From the NCBI GenBank assembly GCA_030015575.1, contig JASDDO010000006.1, forward strand, positions 109,856,045 to 109,920,044: 64,000 bases of DNA. The letters run 5' to 3'. The DNA comes from Agapanthus africanus. Lineage: Eukaryota; Streptophyta; Magnoliopsida; Asparagales; Amaryllidaceae. The notes under the pieces are model-generated. The model was given only the letters and a program-made list of their open reading frames with translations, was not told the origin of the DNA and did not search any database. Of this stretch, positions 11,574 to 23,185 are shown piece by piece (the stretch's first letter is position 1; each line of letters begins with the position of its first letter). The position numbers were made by a program, and so were the translations under genes.

Positions 11574-13692
11574 TGTAAGTGCACGGCGGCGCCCCGGCCG
11601 TCAATCCGACGCCGGAGTGCGGAAACGAAAAACTTTTCAAACTAGAAAACCGGCACCACCGCGCACTAAAAACCCGGATCGGGCCATTAACCTAATCCTA
11701 GCAAACTATAGAAAAGTAGAAGGCTATACCGAGGCGATCCGTGTCCTTCGGTATTCGGCCACCACTCCGATCTCCTCGCGGAATCTCCGGTCGTCGCCTC
11801 CTCGTCGAAACGGGCACCACATCGCCGGGTTTTTTTTACGGGCTCCCACCTGTGGACCGAGGCAACTCGGGCGTGAAGTTGGCTAGCCGACGCGTTCAAG
11901 AAATGCTGTAGACTAGTGTAGAAACCATTGTCTCAATTAGGGTTGTGAAGTTGCCTTGGTGATGGAGGAATTAGCAATGGACTTTGGAGTGAGGTTGATG
12001 AATTTGTGTAGCATGCAAAAATGAGATGACCAAATTTCCCTCATCAAAAATGAACCCCTCTCTCTCTCCCAAAGTGGCCGGCCCCATATCAACAAATGGT
12101 GAAGGGAATAAATCAAAACCTTGAAGGGAGGTGAGAGTAGTAAAAGCAAAGGGTGACCATAAGCCAAGAGTGATGATAACAAGGTCATATCAATTTCTAA
12201 TCAACTCTAATCTCATTAATGCTAAACCATCATGAAAAAGCAAAGATGCTTAACCTATCATAATGCCACAAATACAAAGAACCCCTCCACAAATGCTAAT
12301 TTGCGAACTTGCAAATTAGCCCCTCCATCAGAAAAATCCGGCCGTGAAGGAACAAAGGAATACTGGCCGGAACGGAACGCAAACTGGCAACTTCAGAAAA
12401 CTGATCCCGTAATAAATTACAGGAAAACCCCGCGACTGCATATACATGCCCGCATTTGTATTCCCACTGAATATAAATGCAAAGAGACAAAATCTACACC
12501 GTACAATACTAGGATCTGGCTTAAACCAAAGCCCGCTAGTAAAAAACTGTCCGATCACGATCCGTGCAATACCGAACGTATCTGATCGAACCCTGCCATA
12601 TCTCCATACGGCCTCTACAGCGTTTCGCCCGAAACTTGAGAAACTGGTCTGTGGGGGACTCTAAATACTCGTCAATACTTTGGCTGTGGATTTAACCACT
12701 AGCACGTCAGAGGTATTAGCCATACATGACGGGGTACCAGGTATTGACCAAAAGGGACGTCGATGAGCGAACTCATCCTGACACCCTACTGAGCCTGTCA
12801 GTAACAATATCCATACATTCCGGTCCGTTCGTCTATGAGCATCGGATGGCGGGCCTAGGGGGTTGGTGAAAGTCAGACCACCAAAAGCGGTACAAGTCGT
12901 GTCGGAGTGTAGCCCAGACACCCTGAGATACTACTGGAATACCTACCAGTAAATCTCCTGCCTTGGCCAAGGACTTCGTGTAATGGCTCTCCTAGACACA
13001 GCGCGACCTCACCCCCAAAACCGGGATAGACGAACCCCTGCAGATCTGCTCACTGCCTCCATGTGGCTCGGGACTGTACCCAACTAAAACCTGTTTGCAC
13101 GTCTCCTTTGAGCGTGGTAGGGTAGTAATCAAAGCACAGTGGGAACTCACACGAGACAAATGACGATCTCAGGTCGATGAACTAACCTGTACACATGTCA
13201 CCAGGGAACTGCTATCTGACGTCTTGTATAATCCCAACTAGCAGGTTCCTGGCGAGTCCTGTCCGGTGTACTCATAACCCAATGAGCACCTGTATACATT
13301 TTAGGTGAACCAACCGACACCAGTGGCTTGTGAGACCGGCCACCGCCCCTCGTCGGGGTCTCGACTGTATACACTAGTCTACTCTGGAGTATCGATGCCC
13401 TGTCTCGAAACTCCCACGACTAGGGACCTTTTAAGGATGTACTTATAGACCCCAGCTTCCACGTATACGATCGCCCTCATACTGCTGGCAGTCAAGCAAG
13501 AATCCTAGGGGCTCTATCAACGTGTAATAGCGACCTGTAAGGTCACCTAAAGCAGTACACGATGATAAAGATAAACCAGATAGCATACTATCATCTTGAG
13601 TAAGACTGTCCTACCGGCATAGGTCCTCCCTCAATCATTGCAATCACATGCCGGTGATCCAATAATTGACTCTGAGGGCACTATATCCAACA
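11574..13692 (-). repeat. C1 5' LTR (complete, 2119 bp)
   Basis: On minus it runs from TGTTGGATATAG at 13692 to the CTTACA end at 11574, next to the primer site. Its upstream half repeats as 1-934. Beyond 13692 the flanking DNA is the protease region of C2, showing that C1 inserted there; the flanking pentamer is ATAAG, whose partner lies outside the window. Confidence 0.9.
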
Positions 13693-15002
13693 ATAAGAAA
13701 GCATGATTAATTTCTGGAGACTTTCTTTTGTGCGTATTCTGGACATTGAAAATCCGCGGTTGGTTTAATACGTATATACCGTTGCTTAATGTACCCGACC
13801 CAATCAAGTTATGATTAAGGTGGATGTTTACGACATCGCTTACAAATGCAAAATCATAACCTTCTTTAGACATTAAAGATACAGATATGATATTACAAGT
13901 CAAACTAGGTACATAATAACAGTTGCGCAAAACCAAAACATGTCCATTAGTCAATCCTAAGTGATATTCCCCCACGGACACAGCATCCATGCTTGCTCCG
14001 TTTGCAACTCTGAGGGTCATATCACCCACCTTCAAGACCCTACGGCTTCTCAGTGCCTGCAAAGAATTACAGATATGAGATCCTGAACCAGTATCCAATA
14101 CCCAAGAAGTAGAGTTGATTGACAGACAGTTTTCAATTACATACATACCTGAAGTCGAAGCCACAACCTGCTTCGCTCCCTGGTACTGGGCTTTCCAGGC
14201 CCTGCAATCCTTCTTCCAATGGCCTTCTTGTGATAGTAAAAGCATTCTTCCTTTCCTACAGCCTGCCCCCCAACTTTTGCTTTTCCCTTTGCATCCACCT
14301 TACCAACACCGCCTCTCGCTTTGGTGGGGGCCTTCTTCTTCTTTCCTTTGGCTTTTTCCTTGGACCTGGAAGAAGAAGTACCACCAACAAATAGAGCGGG
14401 TGTTTCCCTTGCTTTCCGCAGGGTGCCCTTTGCACTCCTCAACATGTTGAGAAGTTTCGGAAGTTCAACTTCTTTACTTTGAATATTAAAATTCAAAATA
14501 AACTGGGCGTAGGTGGAAGGAAGGGATTGGAGAATCAAGTCTATATACAGCTCATTTTCTAACGTGGTCCGAGGTCTGCGAGCTCCTCAATGTAGCCAAT
14601 CATCTTAAGGACGTTTTCCCCGACAGATGATCCGACGGCCAACCTCGCTTGAAACAGTTTCTTCGAGGTCTCGTATCTTGCGATACGAGATTGCCCTCCA
14701 TATAATTCCTTTGTATGGAGGAATATGGATTCTAGGTCCATATTCTCGTGCCTCCTCTGATGTTCATTGTCCATAGAGGCAAGCATGAGGCACTTGGCTT
14801 TCTCGCAGGTCTTATGGATTTCCCTGTCCGTGACACTGGGGTCTGAGCCTGGGACGGCGGGGGCTTTTGTAGTAAGGACATAGCCCAACTTGTCATAAGT
14901 AATAGCCATCTTGACATTTCTGAACCAATCTTTATAGTTTGTCCCTGTCAACATGTTTTTATCTAAAAGAAACTTAAGGTCCGTCATGTTTGGTTGTTGC
15001 AA
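13693..15002 (-). pseudogene. C2 gag and protease (Copia), broken in a few places
   Basis: On minus, gag opens near 15002 with MTDLKFLLDKNMLTGTNYKD, a typical Copia gag N-terminus (aligned to UBN2-type gag). A lysine-rich linker and a zinc-knuckle remnant (GHWKKDC) follow. Next come the aspartic protease motif LDTGSGSHIC and the pre-integrase stretch with CNIISVSLMSKEG. The reading is open in long pieces with a small number of breaks. The protein would form the virus-like particle and process the polyprotein; this copy is a fossil. It ends where C1 inserted. Confidence 0.88.
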
Positions 15003-15491
15003 TTAGGAGAGAGAGAAGAAACACTTTAGCATGATGCTCTTGCAAGTTTAGAATGGTTTTTAGTTTATCTAATCAGGATGTCTCCCACTGTTTCTCGAAT
15101 CCCTCCTCAAACCAAAAAAGAGGAATTAGTCAGGATTAATCTCACCGTATAATTCTTGCTTAACCGTTTAGCCATGCTAGTGTTGGTACTTTGAGGGAGG
15201 TTTTCCAACGCTTTCGCGAAGTTCCTTGATTACATAACCGCTTTTCCCTGGAGGCGTAGCCCCGCTAACACCGTTCTAGACACTTACTTGGTTTATAGCA
15301 TTAATCGTTTAGTGAAAAAATCTCCTGAGGAGTAGTATATACTCACAGTAGGATCGGGATCCAAATATCATTGTGTGATAAAGCTGAAGGAATCCTACCA
15401 AAATTATCACACTCCAAATGGTATGCAACACCAGCAAGTTTCAGTTTCTTTAGAAACTCCCGATGTGGGTTTTTTCCCCATGTTCTTATGA

Positions 15492-15684
15492 CCTTGATGA
15501 AGGCCAACATATCATAAGTCACATGTCAAGTTCTACCCGTCATTCTCCAGGTTAATTTGGACCCACCCGTACATACCCTTCACGAAGCCCAAATGGCAGC
15601 GCGACTGTCCTAAATCAACGCATCTATCTATGCTACAAATAAATATTTAGTAGCTACCAATCACTATGCCTTGGCGAAGGTCAA
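15492..15684 (-). repeat. Leader repeats x3 (C2)
   Basis: Three variants of the 16-bp motif at the spacing seen in C1 (85 and 92 bp). Confidence 0.7.
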
Positions 15685-15981
15685 AATACATAGCTTGAAT
15701 ACTACCGAACATTTAACTGAAATGACGGAGGGCTACGAATGGTTTTGGTAAAACTGTGAACGTGGTGAACTTGATATAATCGAAGGAACATGATAGCTTT
15801 TAAAAGGAGTGGTTTAAGCTCCGCATTAAAAAGTTTGCTGTTTTAAAAAAAAACCGAGTAGTTTTCAAATTTGTTCCAACGATTTAACTTTGGTTTATTT
15901 GCTTTGCATTAATCTAATGCAGTCCCATCATTTACTCCTATCATTACAGAGAGAATTTAAAAAAAAATATCACGTCTTCTT

Positions 15982-16075
15982 ATGCCATCCGCATTCGCCA
16001 CTGGGCCTCGTCATCACCCGTTAGGTTACTTAACTAACGACAGAGCGGGGGCTGGGCTAGCGCGGGTGTAAAACA
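15982..16075 (-). promoter_or_regulatory. Conserved leader block with hairpin (C2)
   Basis: Partner of 8082-8176. The dyad arms CGTTAG and CTAACG are unchanged in both copies. A packaging or dimerisation role is only a guess. Confidence 0.48.
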
Positions 16076-17044
16076 TAAGTGACGCCTACTATATACAATA
16101 TATAGATATTTTACAATCATCTCATGCAATAATAATCATTCCAGTCACAGATAGACATTTCAAATATGCGAGGAATGGCCCGTTTCGTTTAAGCCTGCAA
16201 CGAAAAACGGATCCCACGGTCGCGATGAATAGCCAAACCACACCCCAGACCCCTACGGGTACGGCAAACTATCAGCCAAATTCCAGAAGTGAAGCAACCT
16301 CTCTCAACAAAGTGAGTAGGCCACATGGCACTTGAAAGAACGCGGTAGTTTGTGCACCCCACCTTGGGTCTATCCTAGGAGCAGAAAACAGTAAAAAGAA
16401 AATAATACAACGGTGGCTACAACCTCAACCCGGATGTGTCCCTTGAAATAATATTACATCAATTTTACAATTTACATGAATGAAAGACAAAAAAACGCTC
16501 ATCTCACATCCCCGACTATTCATCATCGACAATCAGAAAATGTTTATATACACAAACCAACAGATATGTGCAACCTCGACTAACCGTCGTATAGCAATTA
16601 GTCGATGTTTAAAACACATATAACAATACAATATAACCAATTAGCTAAGTACAATAGGAATTCGAACGAAACATATTTTCCGTATCTACCCCAAATGCAA
16701 ACCAGCACTCAGAAACTTACTGGGTAGAAACCAAATATTCTAGAAATCATAATACCAAAATTAAGATACAACAGAATAAATCCGAGTTGAATCGGCCACG
16801 ACTCGGCCGCGGTTCCGCCGCAGAAAGACGATTCTGCCGCGTATCCGTGGCTGTCTTGGCGATTCAGAGGCTCGAATTTCTTGTGTTATCTTAGAAAACC
16901 CGGCATGTATTTTTCATGATACTGAAATAATTTTATAGACAGTTTTGAAAAACGACAGAAACTGGGGTTTTTGGTATTTAGTTTTCCGTTTTTTCCGATG
17001 ATCGAAATTCCACTACTTGCTAATCTGCTAGATAAGGTTTAGTT

Positions 17045-17057
17045 GGCTCTGATACCA
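17045..17057 (-). other. C2 primer-binding site
   Basis: On minus TGGTATCAGAGCC, the standard plant initiator-Met tRNA complement, one base inside the LTR. Confidence 0.88.
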
Positions 17058-17058
17058 C

Positions 17059-19073
17059 CGTAACTCGATGCTATGTACCCCGCGGAATCGCGGAGAGGCG
17101 GAAGGTGTAAAAAACGATAATTTTAGCATCATAACATCGACTGTAAGCCATGATCATAATCTAAACCGTATCTAGCAAAAACAAATGAAGTATAAATAAA
17201 AGTACAGAAGTTTATACCTCAAGAAATCTGGTCCTTCTTCTCATCATCTCGCTGTCCTCCTCACCTGCATGAACTCTTCGAAGTGGTACGGATGTCGTCT
17301 CCTCGTCGGCTTGCTCGAATCCTAGATGATCCACCCGAACGTTTGTGCACCAAGCTTTTCTTCTAAACCAAAGAAACTAGATCAAGTAGTTTGCTAATCT
17401 AAATGATCTAGGTTGTGTAGATGGTGTAGATGGATTGAGGAGTCTTTCTATTTCATCCTAGGTAACTCAACACATGAGTATCCTACGGTTTGAGGAAGAA
17501 GAAGATGTTTTTAGAAAAAGCTAGTGAAGAAATGTATGAGAGAGAGTGTGTCTAACTTATGGTTCTAAACTGAACACTATCTATTATTTATCTAATAAAT
17601 TAAATGAATAATAGTAATTAGGGTTCAATTTACAACCAAATGAGTCATGGCTTCAAAATCCACCTGTGTCATATTTAGCCATGCTCAATATCATGCATTT
17701 TCCATCTCATTTCTACCATTTCATAATGCATAAATCATTTAATCCAAAATGAAAAATACATATATGAAATATCATCTTCTAGAAGCATCTTTGAATAAAT
17801 TACAAAAACGCCCCCTCGTCCGTACATACGTACCTGTATTCGTATTCCGAAAAATACGAATACCGAAGACAAAGAAAATCCATCAGTACAATACTAGGAT
17901 CCGGTTTAAACCAAAGCCCACCAGTATTGTCCGTCCGACTCATCGTGCGTGCACGAGTGTACGCACGTGATGGAACCCTTTCGTAAAAACATACGATATT
18001 TACACGTTTGCCGATGCAGGGAAACGCTCTATATGGGACTCTAAAGACTCGACTCTACGCTGGCAGTGGGTTTAACCATAGGCCGTAAGCGGTACTAGCT
18101 GTATGTAACGGTCCCCAGGTATTGTCGATAAGAAAGCCGACGAGCATAACTCATCCGAGCTCCTACTGAGTCTGTATGTGACAATCTCCGTACAGTCCGG
18201 TCTGTCCGTCTAAGAGTATCGCATATCGGGACTAGGGGGCGGTAAACGTCAGACCCCTAATAGCGGTATAAGTCGTGTTGGAGTACGGTCCAATACACCC
18301 TGAGAAACTACTGGAGTACCTATCAGTAAATCTTGCTTGCCCTGGCCCGGGACTATGTGTAATGGCGTTCCGAACACAGCGCGATATCAACCCCCAATAC
18401 CGGGAGAGACGAATCCTATTTATCCGCCACTGCCTCCAAGTGCTTCGGGACTGCACCCAACTACTACCTGTTTGCACGACTCAGTAGAGCCATGGTAGGG
18501 TAGTAATCTAAGAACAGTGGGAACATACTTGAAGCGAAACAGCAGTGTCAAGTCAACGGACTAAGCTGTACTCATGTCACCTGGGTACTGCTATCTAACG
18601 ATAGGTATATAACCAACCAGCAGTTCCCTATGAGTCCGTCCAGTGTAACTCACAACCTAATAAGCACCTGCATACTATCTCCAGTACGACGTACCGATGG
18701 ATGTGGGACAAACCATTTCCCAGACTGGGAAGGGAAGCGTATACATTAGTCTACTCTGGAGTATCGATACCCAGTATCAATAATCCCGTGACTAGGGACC
18801 TGTATAAGGATGTGCTTGTAGATTTCCCAGCCCCCACTAGTGTGACTGCCATCACAATGCTGGTAATCAAGCATAGATCCTATGGGCTCTACTAATATGC
18901 ATAGGCGATATGTTAAAAAAAACATATGTACATATTGAAGTAGAAACAAACCAAGTAGCATACTACTATTTTGAGCAATAATTTTATTACAACTGTGAAT
19001 ATCCCAAGCTTCCATTAAGTAATATACAAACTAGTATGATACAGTAATGGCCTCTAGGGCATATACACTAACA
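17059..19073 (-). repeat. C2 5' LTR (2015 bp)
   Basis: On minus it opens TGTTAGTGTATATGCCCTAG at 19073. It is the same subfamily as the C7 LTR (44852-46743), which opens with the same 20 bases. No genes inside; the open frames are short and not shared with C7. Confidence 0.88.
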
Positions 19074-19078
19074 GTAGA

Positions 19079-19286
19079 TACTGCTAGAAAAATTTCCAAA
19101 GGGATTTTAACTACCGCGTCGAGGCTAGGTTGTTTTTTACAGCGAAAAAATGCTTAGTATTTTTTTTGACAATTTACCCAAAAAAGAAAGATAAATTGTC
19201 AAAACCCTCCAAGCAATTTTTCCGCTGTCAAAACCCTTGGCATCTGAGCGGTAGTCAAAAACCACTTGGGAAATTTTTCTGTTGTC
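19079..19286. mobile_element. CACTA-like foldback (MITE-like) element
   Basis: Two arms of about 95-100 bp (19079-19180 and 19189-19286) are inverted repeats around a short A-rich loop. Shared strings are GAAAAATTTCC, ACTACCG, ACAGCG and TTTTGACAATTTA. The outer ends (CTGCTAGAAAAATTTCC on the left; CAACAGAAAAATTTCCC read on minus at the right) resemble CACTA/EnSpm termini of the CACTACNAGAAAAAT type, with internal short repeats of the subterminal kind. There is no coding region. It lies six bases from the C2 LTR edge. The superfamily is an inference from the termini; the inverted repeat is seen directly. Confidence 0.55.
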
Positions 19287-19357
19287 AAAAAAACCCATCT
19301 ATCTGTACAGCTGCCTGCGATATTAATGACCTATTTAGATATAGTAGAAAACTACAT

Positions 19358-19456
19358 GCACAACATGAAAAATTTTCCACGGGGTTTTTGACTACGGGTT
19401 CGAGTCTTTGGATTTTTGATAGCGCAAATTGATTAAGGGGTTTCGACAATTTACCC
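19358..19456 (+). repeat. Single-arm copy of the CACTA-like unit
   Basis: Starts CACAACATGAAAAATTTTCC and repeats the left arm of 19079-19180 in order (TTTTTGACTAC, TTTTGATAGCG, TTTCGACAATTTACCC). No matching inverted partner follows, so it is a half element or a fragment of a larger one. Confidence 0.5.
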
Positions 19457-19459
19457 GAA

Positions 19460-20402
19460 GAAAAAAAGTGAGTTGGTTGGGGATAATGATAATGATGGGT
19501 GTTAGGACATGCTGGTAATTAGAAAGCAAAAAAGGAAGTGAGTTGGATGAGAATATGATAAGGATAGGTGCTAGGGCATGTTTGGTAATTAAAGAGTAAA
19601 AAGAAAGTAAGAAAGCATTAGAAAAATGAGATGAAATGAAAGTATTAATTCTTATTTTTTTGGTTAAAAATCAAATAAAAAAAGGCTGAGTTGACGCTTT
19701 TTTGGCAACAAAAAGTAAAGTTTGTTGTTTAGTTGAAATTGTAGAAAATAAGAAAGTACTTCAATAAACATGAAATAGTGTGAACAGAATAAAATATTAT
19801 TTTCTTTTCACACTTACTCCCTTTCTCTTCCCACTTTCCATTGCTTGAGAGAGAGAGTGTGTGTGTGTGTGAAATGAGTCAAAAATATAAGGTGGGCGGA
19901 AAGTGTAGATTATTTTCATTATTTCTTTTAGTCTAAATTTCAACTTGCTATCAATAACTTTGATCACTTTCCACTGTTGGTACCTTGAACTTTTTTAAGA
20001 TGATCGAATGATATAATGAACTTTTAGAATATCTAAAAACTTTCTTAACTATATTAATGGAAAATATGAAATGACTATACTATCTATCCTATATAATTAA
20101 CAAAAAGAAAAAAAATTCACTACTAAAAACTCTCATGCTCCTGAACCTTAACAATCCCGTTGTTGGTAGATACTTGTGCTTGTGCCGCAAACTTGCAGCC
20201 AAGGTGGAATACAAAACGAAAAATTTCAAGACAAGAGCACGAACCACTACGATCTAGAATTGATTCCAAACACTAAATTGGCAAACTAGATAGAGTAAGC
20301 CTACTCGGTTAGGTTTTAGCTACCTTTGTAGTTGTGTCCTTCATCTTCAAATCCACTTCTTACGTTCTTAGTTCGTCGAAAACGAGTTTAGGAGTTGGTC
20401 TT
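19460..20402. other. AT-rich spacer without recognised genes
   Basis: Contains two imperfect direct repeats of about 73 bp (19468-19540 and 19541-19612, sharing GTGAGTTGG and CATG-TGGTAATTA), a GA/GT-rich tract near 19845-19872 and long AT-rich runs. From about 20160 to 20400 the order of short motifs recalls the 3' part of the Copia LTRs (GGAATACAAAACGAAAAATTTC, then GTGTCCTTC), so a very old LTR remnant is possible. No gene is supported. Confidence 0.4.
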
Positions 20403-21138
20403 TGTCACGACCTGAAATTGTCACGTGACTGGTACTTAGATTGTGTGGCGTCTAAAGATGTCGACGCAATCCAAGTAGGCCAGAAACCAAGATCTAAATC
20501 CTTTTTAAAGAATAAAAGAGGTAAAGTTTTAAAAGAAGCAATTGATATGAAACCCCATTTTGTATTACAAAGATTGTTTAATTTAAATCATAAATCAAGT
20601 GATTTGAAATAGGGTTAAAAAAAGTTTTCGCCATTTGAAATTTCGGCAGCACCCCCATTGTAATTTTTGGAGAAAACAAGTACATAATAACAATTATAAT
20701 GGCATCCCTACTTTGGAGCAACATCAACACCTATCGGTGGAAAAAACCCACGCAATACATATATGACACTCAAAAGCGAAGAATCATAAGCATACTATAA
20801 GTAAAAGTGCGCAAAACACGATAACTAGCCGATTCTACTCAAGTCGACCAAAATATATATAAGTTCCAACTCGCTCTAAGTCAAATAACATAAACGGTCT
20901 GATGGAGTGACACTAAATACAAAATATAATATACACAAAAGAGGCGGTCACCATGCCTGTAACAAACCTAACAAAATATGCGATGAAAAACCCAAGATAT
21001 ACGTTCGCAACGCCGCTATGCGTCCACACGGTCTATCCTGCAAGGAACTAAGGCACAACAGGGGTGAGTTGCCAACTCAGCGAATAAAACTAATATCATA
21101 AAGTAGAAATCGTATGCATAACCGAAATAGCGACTAAA
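20403..21138 (-). repeat. Gypsy LTR tail, copy 1 (LARD family, minus)
   Basis: Begins on the plus strand with TGTCACGACC, the reverse of the LTR end GGTCGTGACA. It continues for about 736 bp with decayed versions of the family LTR 3' part, ending where the next copy begins. It is the most decayed of the three. Confidence 0.7.
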
Positions 21139-21889
21139 TGTCACGATCCGTAATTTAGCACGTGACCGGCACTTAAATCACGCAACGTCTAAAGGCGTAA
21201 CGTAATTCAAGTAAGCCGAAGCCCAGTATATCTAAACCTTTTTGCGGAAAATAGTGGGGGGTGAAGTTTTGAAACATCCTCTTTAGAAATTCAAGCCTTC
21301 ATTTTTAAAAGTATAAGTCATATAATATAAAAAGGCAATGAATGTATACTATCTTTGAAAACATTTTCGTCCTTAAAATTTTGGGCAGCACCTCCCTTGT
21401 ATGTTTTGATCCAAAACTATATACATAACAATATATAGGCATCCCCAAGCGGGAGCTAGCTCTTCGCCAATTGGCGGAATCACAACAACGAAATAAACAT
21501 ATATACGACGCCCTACGGTGAAGATCAACACAGAAAGAATAAATAAAGCAAGACATCATCATCTCAAAGAAGAGAACATACACCCATTGCTCTAAGTCTC
21601 GCAATTACACAAGTCTGACTAGGTCTACCAATATACAAATTCTAGTTTCTGACTGATGGAGTTCATCTAGATACAATAGAATATAAAGGGTACAAGAGTG
21701 GTCACGATCCAGCGTGTGTCCCACCTACCAAAGCAAAACTCCCAGAAGGAACTATGTGCCAGCAAAGCCGCTACCGATCCAAGCCTTCAAACCTGCAAGA
21801 AAATTGAGGCACAACAGGGGTGAGTTGCCAACTCGTGAGTAGAAAACATCAGCAGGTAGAAATCGAATAAACAACGATTCCTAGGTCAT
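21139..21889 (-). repeat. Gypsy LTR tail, copy 2 (LARD family, minus)
   Basis: Starts TGTCACGATCC, contains the core block (reverse of GAGCTAGCTCCCGCTTGGGG, at 21438-21468) and the GAGTTGCCAACTC dyad near 21821. It is 751 bp long and stops where copy 3 starts. Confidence 0.78.
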
Positions 21890-23185
21890 TGTCACGACCC
21901 GGAAAAAGGCACATGACTGGCACTTGAATTATATGAAGTTTATAGGACCCCACCTAATTCAAGTAAGCCAAAGCCCAGAAATCTAAACTTTTTAAAGGAA
22001 ATAATAGATGTGAAGTTTTTAAAGTAAAGGATGATACATAAAAGTGCAAGTGGATTAAACTATAGTTGAAAATATTTTTCTTCTTTAAAAATTTGGGCAG
22101 CACTTTCCTTGTATATTTGATCTAAAACTACATACAAGCAATATATAAAGACATCCCCAAGTGGGAGCTAGCTCTTCGCCAATTGGCGGAATCACAACCA
22201 CGAAATAAACATATATACGACGCCTTATGGCGAAGATCAAATACAGAAAGAATAAATAAGGCAAGACATCATCATCTCAAAGAAGCGAACATACACCCAT
22301 CGCTCTAAGTCTCACAAATACAAGTCTGACTAGGTTTACCAATATACAAATTCTAGTTTCTGACTGATGGAGTTTATCTAGATACAACAGGAATAATAAT
22401 ACAAGAATGGGCACGATCCAATGTGTCCCATCTACCCAAGCAAACACCCTGAAGGAACTGTGTACCAAAGATACCGCTACTGATCCAAGCGGTCGGACCT
22501 GCAAGAAAACTGTGGCATAACGGGGGTGAGTTGCCAACTCGTGAGTAGAAAACATCAGCAGGTAGAAATCGAATAAACAACGATTCCTATGTCATACTGT
22601 ATCATGAAGGTAATACTATGATCTCTAGGGTGACCATGTATGCATATATGTCAACAATAGAGTCAAAGCCAATGGCATATACAAATAAACATCTGAAATC
22701 ATATGCCTGTATGCATGTGGATATCATCCACGTGTGTCCATCAATGACACAATCAATATCATAGAACCCGAGTGTCCAATATCGACACTCGAATCATCAT
22801 GAAAACATATGCCTGTATGTATGAGGATATCAACCAACATGTGTCCATCAACGAAAAATCAAAATCATGGAACCTGAGTGTCCAATATCGACACTCAAAA
22901 CATCATGAAATCCGTGTCCAGCATCGACATATAAATCCTCATATCTCGGGCTCCGTCAGTCCGGATCGGCCCATGGGGTCCGTCAGTCCGAATTGACCCA
23001 TATCCATCTCACGACTCCAGTCGGTATCCTCCGGATAACCGCCGGGTCCAAACTATCACTGGTAGGTAGTGCTCCCTCCTGCCAGGCTCAACGTCATCCC
23101 CACGATCTTCTTGCCCCCGGGTACCTTACCGGGTCCACCATGTACCCGCATACGGTTTGTCCAACTCCTTGAATCTGTTGGGTTA
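21890..23185 (-). repeat. Gypsy LTR tail, copy 3 (LARD family, minus)
   Basis: Starts TGTCACGACCC and carries the core block (22150-22180), the GAGTTGCCAACTC dyad (near 22528), the repeated ATCTCGGGCTCCG segment (22946-23000) and the conserved GGGTCCACCATGTACCCG stretch (near 23130). It is cut at 23186 by the Copia LTR C4, so it is the host of that insertion. Confidence 0.8.

Larger units (their letters stand above)
1..13692 (-). mobile_element. C1: Ty1/Copia (Angela/BARE-like) element, 3' LTR cut by window edge
   Basis: Minus-strand LTR retrotransposon with, in element order, 5' LTR 11574-13692, primer site 11560-11572, long leader, relic gag-pol (about 950-4375), polypurine tract 935-949 and 3' LTR 934 to beyond base 1. 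Two solo LTRs (5235-7921, 8912-11118) sit inside its leader. The two LTR copies overlap over 933 bp and differ at about 30 positions (about 3%), implying roughly 1-1.5 million years at 1.3e-8 substitutions per site per year. It lies inside C2, whose protease region resumes at 13693. The coding part is broken many times over and is much more decayed than the LTRs, so C1 may have moved as a passenger of an autonomous relative. Lineage is inferred from the LTR motif ATGCCCTAGAGG and the polypurine tract. Confidence 0.85.
15003..17044 (-). other. C2 long 5' leader
   Basis: About 2.0 kb of non-coding leader that aligns with the C1 leader. It holds three variants of the CCTTGACGAAGGCCAA motif (15492-15507, 15577-15592, 15669-15684) and the conserved block 15982-16075 with the CGTTAG...CTAACG dyad. 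No gene is seen. Confidence 0.7.
13693..19073 (-). mobile_element. C2: Ty1/Copia (Angela-like) element, 5' part
   Basis: Minus-strand element with 5' LTR 17059-19073, primer site 17045-17057, leader 15003-17044 and gag/protease 13693-15002. It stops at 13693 because C1 is inserted; the rest of pol and the 3' LTR must lie to the left of the window. C2 is therefore older than C1. The outer flank at 19074 is non-LTR DNA beginning GTAGA. Confidence 0.82.

Noticed and set aside
13631-13692. C2 as an element that lost its pol internally next to its own 3' LTR
   Set aside because: The LTR at 11574-13692 faces a primer site and leader belonging to C1, so C1 is simply inserted in C2.
20117-20140. CACTACTAAAAACTC as a CACTA terminus
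   Set aside because: Only the first eight bases fit; no inverted partner or subterminal repeats around it.
20160-20400. Old Copia LTR remnant
   Set aside because: Motif order is suggestive but identity is too low to set boundaries; mentioned only in the spacer entry.
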